Shown piece after piece: positions 58,374 to 64,000 of a stretch of 64,000 nucleotides of DNA; the stretch's first letter is position 1; each line of letters starts with the position of its first letter. The position numbers and the translations under genes are program-made. The notes under the pieces were generated by a model that made no database searches, was not told the DNA's origin, and saw only the letters and a program-made list of their open reading frames with translations. The stretch comes from Liriodendron chinense. Taxonomy: Eukaryota; Streptophyta; Magnoliopsida; Magnoliales; Magnoliaceae. Location of the stretch: positions 310,001 through 374,000 of the forward strand of contig ML058588.1 of NCBI GenBank assembly GCA_003013855.2, read 5' to 3'.

Positions 58374-58756
58374 TTAATACTCTGACTGTCTATGACACTT
58401 GATGTGCAGGCACTTAGACACTGGTACACGTGGCATATATTAACTCTAATTAAACCGACTAAATTGTATATTCCATTGTTTATAAGCTACAGTTCAAAAT
58501 TAGAATTTATTTAAATAATAGTAACCTCTGATTCGTTTAATCATTGGTTTTCATTTTTAACCGTCCAAGAAACGTCCACTAATCTGATATTGAGTTAATC
58601 AGATAAGCTTTATTTTTTGTTCATGATATGTTTAAAATAGAATACATTATTTGGATTCGTTTAATTTAAGTTACTTATATGCCACATGTATAACATTTTT
58701 AAGTGAGGTCTAAGTGCCTGCGTATCATCCTCACAGTCTACCCGAGCATCAAAGTT
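58374..58756. mobile_element. MITE of the 'GATACTCTG' family, copy 5
   Basis: The left end is TTTAATACTCTGACTGTC and the right end CCCGAGCATCAAAG. 'CAGGCACTTAGACAC' near the left and 'TCTAAGTGCCTGCGTATCA' near the right are the inverted subterminal blocks. The right end shows that the terminal repeat extends to CAAAG. Confidence 0.65.
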
Positions 58757-58859
58757 TCTCTTTTGCTACCTTCCTTGACGTTTCGTGCCTCTGCTTTCCC
58801 GAGACCGACATAGCTAGGAGGCGGTTTGACTGATGACCCCAGCAACATCCACCTGGCTA

Positions 58860-58991
58860 TGTCAAAGCTACGAGGGCCGTACCATGATATGTGTATTTTA
58901 TCCATGTCGTCTATAAAATTTTCCAGCTAATTTTAGCGTGCAATCCCAAATTTAAAGTATATCCAAAGCTCCTATGAACCAAAAAAAAAAA

Positions 58992-59029
<38 letters not shown>

Positions 59030-59640
59030 CGATAACAATGTCCACAGTTGAAACCATCCTAAGGCCCACAATGATGCTTATCACTCGGAGCTCAGATTAG
59101 GTACTACCCGCACAGGTCGCAGCAGAAGACAGCCGGTTATGTGTCGGAGCTCAGATTAGGTACTACCCGCACAGGTCGCAGCAGAAGACAGCCGGTTATG
59201 TGGCACATCATAATAGGTGGAGAGCAAGTGAGCCCACACTTAAGTATTAGTGGAGTGTTAACAAACTCATCATATCAACAAATCGAGGTGTAGCGCCACT
59301 TTACTCTCCACTAATACCAATGTTACACGTACCTGTTCATCTCCCATTGCATCCTAGTAAGGGTAGTTCCTAATCCGAGCTCTATCATTAGGTCATGCAG
59401 GCTTGGATGAAGTAAAAATACAAATTTCAACTTGATACAAAACTTTTTACCCCCAAGAAATTTTCAACGGTAAACGTTTAATTCATATCGTTTCATGTAG
59501 TGTGGTCCACTTGAGCTTTGATGTGCTTCATTTTTGAGCTAAAGCAATAAAATTATTCGATAAATTGGATGGGCGAAGTAGATAAAATACATAAGTCATA
59601 ATGGGCCCCATAGAATTTACTCACTACGAAATCCACTTTT
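58860..59640. mobile_element. Foldback MITE split by another insertion
   Basis: The left arm is 'GGGCCGTACCATGATATGTG...ATCCATGTCGTCTAT' and the right arm 'GGGCGAAGTAGATAAAATAC...AATGGGCCCCATAG'. The middle block 'CCATCCAACCTGTTCATAAGGTCATGCAG' expected from sister copies is cut after 'ATGATGCTTATCACT' and resumes at 'ATCATTAGGTCATGCAGG'. An (AAT)n tract lies at 58992-59027. Confidence 0.65.
59096..59382. mobile_element. Nested element with a 49-bp tandem duplication at its left end
   Basis: The ends are CGGAGCTCAGATTAGGTACTACCC and the inverse-type GGGTAGTTCCTAATCCGAGCTC. The flanks TATCACT and TATCATT are a near-identical 7-bp pair. The first 49 bp, ending in AGACAGCCGGTTATGTG, are present twice in perfect tandem (59096-59144 and 59145-59193). 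Near the centre 'TAGTGGAGTGTTAAC' and 'TCTCCACTAATACC' form a further inverted pair. Superfamily unknown. Confidence 0.6.
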
Positions 59641-59689
59641 CACCAAATCAAATTGGACGTAGAATGGATCATGACAACCTCATTGCGGC

Positions 59690-60098
59690 TAGGGCTGTAA
59701 ATGGGTCTGGACCCGATGGGGGTGCTGATACTCGACCAGTTAGACCCAACCCATTTTAAAAATGGTATGGTAGTAGAATAGACCCAAATGCTAAATGAGT
59801 CTGGAACTGGTTTCATTTATATTAAGTTCGACTTGACCCGACCCAAACCCATTTAGTAAACGGTGGATTTAGTTTATACTACAAGGAACTCATTTAGGCC
59901 CAGATCCATCCGGACCCAATTTTAAATATGTTAAAAATGCTTACATACTAGATTTAGACTCAGATCCAGTTGACCGGATCAAGATCTGACCATTTAGTAA
60001 AAACGTTTGGGTCTAAAATTTGTATCTAAGCCCGTTTATAAAATCCGGAGGTCTAGTTTTGGCTAAACGCACGCCAAACCCGGCCATCAACAGCCCTA
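59690..60098. mobile_element. Dispersed repeat 'TAGGGCTGTAAATGGG'
   Basis: The left end is TAGGGCTGTAAATGGG and the right end the inverse-type CATCAACAGCCCTA. The interior is full of 'GACCC/GGGTC' and 'CATTTAG' words. No target duplication was found. It resembles the segment at 46088-46680 in style. Confidence 0.45.
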
Positions 60099-60342
60099 CT
60101 GCCTGTCTCAATGTGAGGGGACGTGGTGAGTTAATTGATGAATTTCGTCCGCCGCCTTGGTCGTGAGGTGATGTGGTGAGTTGATTGCGGGGATTTGAGG
60201 ATGAGGAGGAGCTCACAGTCCTACTAGGGTGATAAGGTAGAGGTGGTGAGTTGATTGATGGATTTGGCAATGAGGACTTCACCGTCCACCCTGGGTGATA
60301 AGGTGACGTGGCTAGATGATTGATGTAGACGTTGTCGTGGAT

Positions 60343-60862
60343 GGACGCGGATTAGATACTAACAGGTTGAATAGAGAGGCTCCCTACTGAAGGGACCTCA
60401 CCATGTTTTGTGTGTTCCCGTCATGTTGTTTGTGTTGTATCCAAAAAAAAAAAAAAAAAAAAAATAGAATAGACCCACCACACCACAGAAACAGTGGAGA
60501 TTGGACGCCAACCATTAAAATTTTCTAGGGGCTACAGTAGTTTTTCGATGAAGCTGATATTTGTGTTTTCTCTTCTTTCATATCTGTGCTAATTTATAAA
60601 CATGTTGGATCACAAATAAACATCATGGTAGACCTTATGAAGGGTTCAACGGTGGGCATTACTCTCTTCACTGTTTTCTGTAGTGGGTCCACTCAAACTT
60701 TGGATCTGACTTATTCTTTGGCTAATGCCCTAAAATGAACTCTCCAAATGGATGAACGGTGTGAATACATCACATACATCAGGATGGCCCCACAAAACAT
60801 GATGACGTCACTCCAGTAGGAGCTCGCTGCTCAAGCTGCCTGCCAGTAGCTAATCCGCGTCC
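60343..60862. mobile_element. Foldback MITE with 9-bp TSD (7/9)
   Basis: The ends are GGACGCGGATTAGATACTAA and the inverse, AGTAGCTAATCCGCGTCC, matching the 9863 copy. The flanks are GTCGTGGAT (60334-60342) and GTCATGGAC (60863-60871). An A21 run lies in the left arm (60443-60463). Confidence 0.8.
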
Positions 60863-60880
60863 GTCATGGACTCAGATTGG

Positions 60881-61304
60881 AGGAAGGGGATTGCATGGTG
60901 TTGACGTAAAAAGTTCTGTGAGCCCAAAATGATCTCTGTGCTATACCCAAATCTATGTGACCCTTCGAAAATGAGACATCCAAATCTCAAGTGGACCACA
61001 TCAGAGAAAGCAGTTGCGATTGAAAGTCTGCCATTGAAAACTTCTCAGGGTCAAAGAAGTTCTAGATTAATCTAATATTTTTGTTTTCCCTTCTTTGTGA
61101 CCTTTTGAATAGGTTGGATGGAAAATAAACATCATGACGGGTTTCATGGTAGTAGTCCACTTCATCTTTGGATCTGCCTCATTTTTTGGCCCATGCCCTA
61201 AAATGATATCGAAAAATGAATGGACGGTGGGATATAACACATACATCATGGTGAGGTCTACAGAATTTGGTGACATCAACACACACACACCCAGCAATCC
61301 ACTA
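60881..61304. mobile_element. Foldback-family MITE with 11-bp flanking repeat
   Basis: Both sides carry ACTCAGATTGG (60870-60880 and 61304-61314), and 9 bp of this would be the usual duplication. The ends are AGGAAGGGGATTGC and GCAATCCACTA. The arms contain 'GGTGTTGACGT' and 'GGTGACATCAACAC'. It starts 18 bp after the previous element ends. Confidence 0.75.
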
Positions 61305-61389
61305 CTCAGATTGGGTGGTGACCCAGCACCAACCAGCTAGCCGGTGGAAAAGATTTGTGGGCATATCATGATAGAACCAATAATGTTGA

Positions 61390-61730
61390 TGGTACTTGAC
61401 CATGGGGCCCACCTTGATGTATGTGCTCTGTATATACGCCTCCATCTGTTTTGCCCACTTATTTCATGACATGAGCTCAAAAATAAAGCAGACACAATAA
61501 TGCAGACACAAAAGTTTTGGATCAAACTGATATTTATCTTTTCCCTTCATCCAAGCCTGTGTGATCTTATCAATAAGTTAAATGGTAAATAAATGTTATA
61601 GGGGCCCTAGTAAGTTTTAAATAACGGGGGTTCAATGAGCACTGCTTCTTGTGGTGTGGTCCAGCTGATACACACACACTTCATTTTTAGACGGATGGAC
61701 AGCATACATATTGAAGTGGAACCCATGGTC
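61390..61730. mobile_element. Foldback-family copy, degenerate
   Basis: The left arm is 'GGGGCCCACCTTGATGTATG'. The inner blocks are 'TTTTGGATCAAACTGATATT' and 'TTGTGGTGTGGTCCAGC', and the right arm 'GGATGGACAGCATACATA'. Partial outer ends only. Confidence 0.5.
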
Positions 61731-62561
61731 GGGTAACAACCACATAGCTCATTCCCAATTCCCAACCAAGTCACAACCTACCACTAATGTATGTGTTTTA
61801 TCCCTAAGGGTCCATCTATTTTGCCAGCTCATTTTAGGGCATGAGTCCAAAGATGAGTCAGGTCCAAAGCTGAAGAGGACCACGCCACACCACAGCATAG
61901 GGGTGCGCATATTATCATGATCCAAAACTTTTGATAAGTTTTCAACGATAGGCAGTCAATCCCCACTGTTTCCTGTGGGGGGTCCATCAACAGTTCAACA
62001 CAACAAAAAAAGTATCCGGATCTGAGGGCACTGAGAGCACCTGTTTATGCACTATTGTCTGTAGGAGGCCACTCTTCTGTGCCCAAAAACCTCAAATTCA
62101 TGTGGTGACCCACATGGTAATTGGACCCACCTGATTTATGAAGCATCCAACTTTCATGGTGGGACAACCCTGCTAGACATCTTGATGCCAAACACATACA
62201 CACCACATACAACCCTCATTCTTGAAACCAGGCTTACTCTATGAAGACTGGTAGAGGAACCAAACTTCATATCTCAAACAACAAATGTACAGGGCAGCTT
62301 TACAAATAAGGCCATCAAATGGGCTGGACTAGCCCATTAGACTATTAAGGCCTGGCCTACCCTAAGGGCAAGGCTCCGGCTTAAAATCAGGCCGTTTTTC
62401 AATTAGGGTTAGTCCTTAAAACAGCCGATTAACCTAGCCCAAGTCCATCTCAGCCAAGCTCATTAGGGTTTGCAAGGGCAATTTTGTAGCATGCACTAGT
62501 ACATAAAAATCCTCATTTACTTGTGATACTGCTCCAACCCAAGCCTCCCAACTCTCTCTAC
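61731..62561. other. Gene-free stretch with foldback fragments
   Basis: 61780-61990 carries a single arm of the foldback family ('ATGTATGTGTTTTATCC' to 'CCACTGTTTCCTGTGG'). The remainder shows no feature. Confidence 0.4.
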
Positions 62562-63051
62562 TAGAGTTGTACACGAGTCGAGTAAGCTCGAAAAACTTGC
62601 TCGGAAAATGTTCAACTCGGCTTAAATCGAAGTGAGTTTGAGCTGAGCCGAGTCAAATTTCTGATGCTCAAATGTGTTCGAGCGAGCTTCGAGCAGGGCC
62701 ATACTCAATTCACCTCGACTCGTTTATAGACTCGAACTCAGCTCGCTTTGATTCGACTTGATTTGGAGTCGTACTATATATACATTTTTATTTTTTCCCT
62801 AATTATTTTTACCTTTTACCCGCTCGAGCGCCCCCTCTTTTCAAACCCTAACCCTAACCCACCCTCCCCCTCTCTGAGCTCAACGGCCGGCCGTCCACTC
62901 CACGCCGGCAACCCTCACTGTGCTTGCTCATCGCCAGCCACCCTCACCTTGTCCGCTCGTCGCTGGCCACCCACTGTTCTCAGTCACCCTGCCCACTCGT
63001 CGTTGACCACCCCTGTTCTCAACCCTGCCCGCTCGTCGACTCCGGTAACCC

Positions 63052-63082
<31 letters not shown>

Positions 63083-63326
63083 AAAAAAAAAAAAATCATG
63101 AAATTTCAGATGACCCTTACTTGAAAACACAAACTTGAACTCAGCTCAAAAGAATCGGATTCAGCTCAGAAACTCGAAATCGACTCGAACTCACTCGGTC
63201 TGCTGATTGAGCAGAGGCCTGCTGGACTCGGCCTAGTAGAGCCGAGTAACGAGCAGGGGTAGGTGGGTTCAAATCGAGCGTCGAGCATGATGATGCTTGA
63301 TTCGACTTGACTCGTGTACAACTCTA
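62562..63326. mobile_element. hAT-like MITE with perfect 8-bp TSD
   Basis: It is flanked by CTCTCTAC on both sides (62554-62561 and 63327-63334). The ends are TAGAGTTGTACACGAGTCGA and the inverse with one change near its inner end. The arms are rich in CTCGAG/GAGCTCG words. The centre holds 'AAACCCTAACCCTAACCCAC', a proline-codon-rich GC island and a (C)n(A)n run (63048-63093). An 8-bp duplication with such ends fits the hAT superfamily. The 117-aa frame at 62748-63101 is not a gene. Confidence 0.8.
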
Positions 63327-64000
63327 CTCTCTACACCACAACCAGACCAACATTTCGTGCAGAGCTTGAGCAGGACTATTTTCGCTCAAACACAGGCCTG
63401 GGCTGGGCTCTGGTCTATGTTGAACGAAGCAGGTTAGCCTTTTACAAAACTTGGCCCAGCCAAGCCCAGTCCCAGTTAACACCCCTTGTTTACAATCGTT
63501 ACTTCGAGGGGTCCATTAGCCCCCATTTGCGTATTTTAAGGGTATCAGAACTGACATACAAGGATGGCCTGTTTGGGTAGGCTGAATCTTAAACACCCAT
63601 GTCGCTGAACCTCCCTTGGATATCAGTCCATGCAGAAAAACAAAAATGAAAACCTTCGGTCTGTTTTTCAGGTTTCAACAGTCAACAACAAAAGATGTCT
63701 CACATCATGCATGGTTCGGTCAGTTCAGTTTCGAGGGGCCATACCCAACCGAACCGAACCAATGAAGCCTCGCTAACCGAACCGAACTGGATCAATTCTG
63801 GTCCGTTCAGTTTTGTCGGTTTCTCTAGTAGACCACACCAATATAAAAATTGGTGAAAGACCATTAAACTTTTTATAATTATAGGCTACAAAAGTTTTGG
63901 ATCAAGCTGAAAGTGAAATTTGCCCTCTCCCTTCATCCAGGTCTGTTTGACCTTATCAAGGGGTTGGATGGCAATTACACATTCCAAATCTTCTTCAAGT
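63327..64000. other. Gene-free end of the window with a partial foldback copy
   Basis: 63720-63820 contains 'CGGTTCAGT/ACCGAACC' words. From about 63825 the text ('GTAGACCACACCAATATAAA', 'TTTTGGATCAAGCTGAAAG', 'CCTTCATCCAGGTCTG', 'GGTTGGATGGCAATTACACA') is the middle of a foldback-family copy cut by the window edge. Confidence 0.5.

Noticed and set aside
62748..63101. 117-aa proline/serine-rich frame
   Set aside because: It lies inside the hAT-like MITE and runs through poly-C and poly-A tracts, so it is low-complexity translation.

Overview
This is nuclear DNA from a flowering plant. The evidence is spliced genes with GT..AG introns, three recognisable plant gene families, a nuclear-type tRNA-Trp and a heavy load of short transposons. 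The repeat style (hundreds of GTGGGGCCCAC words and foldback elements reading 'GATGTATG...TTATCCACACCGTCCATCC') reminds me of magnoliid genomes. That is recollection and inference, not proof. No prokaryotic, organellar or CRISPR-type system is visible.

Layout: 1-20.8 kb has no gene I can support. It holds Mutator-type foldback MITEs (several with perfect 9-bp target duplications), a nested pair of miniature LTR elements at 9.2-9.7 kb, and a 3-kb pair of opposed tandem arrays at 4.1-7.1 kb. At 21.6-31.6 kb on the + strand lies a complete nine-exon subclass III SnRK2 kinase gene (OST1/SnRK2.2/2.3 type, 359 aa). Its sixth intron is swollen by a 5'-truncated, antisense LINE of about 3.2 kb. At 33-35 kb there are two tandem arrays (one rich in telomere-like AAACCCTA), a G-rich repeat and an isolated tRNA-Trp(CCA).

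On the - strand, 36.9-41.05 kb encodes a short four-exon reticulon-like protein (211 aa). Further along on the - strand, 43.4-54.4 kb encodes a complete 14-exon nucleobase-ascorbate transporter (about 557-567 aa) with the family signature ENVGFLGLTR. Its introns carry MITEs, a 199-bp duplication and a fourfold tandem array. From 54.9 to 64 kb no gene is supported and MITEs dominate, including one with a perfect 8-bp duplication (hAT-like).

The three protein genes do unrelated jobs: ABA/osmotic signalling, ER membrane shaping, and purine/pyrimidine or ascorbate transport. There is no operon-like logic. The most interesting points are regulatory or structural: a candidate TATA box of the SnRK2 gene inside the terminal repeat of a MITE, a near-perfect hairpin upstream of it, the opposed arrays of TCP-like palindromes, and the microsatellite touching the first splice donor of the transporter. 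Exon boundaries were worked out by hand from reading frame, splice sites and family similarity. Every exon set sums to an intact reading frame.
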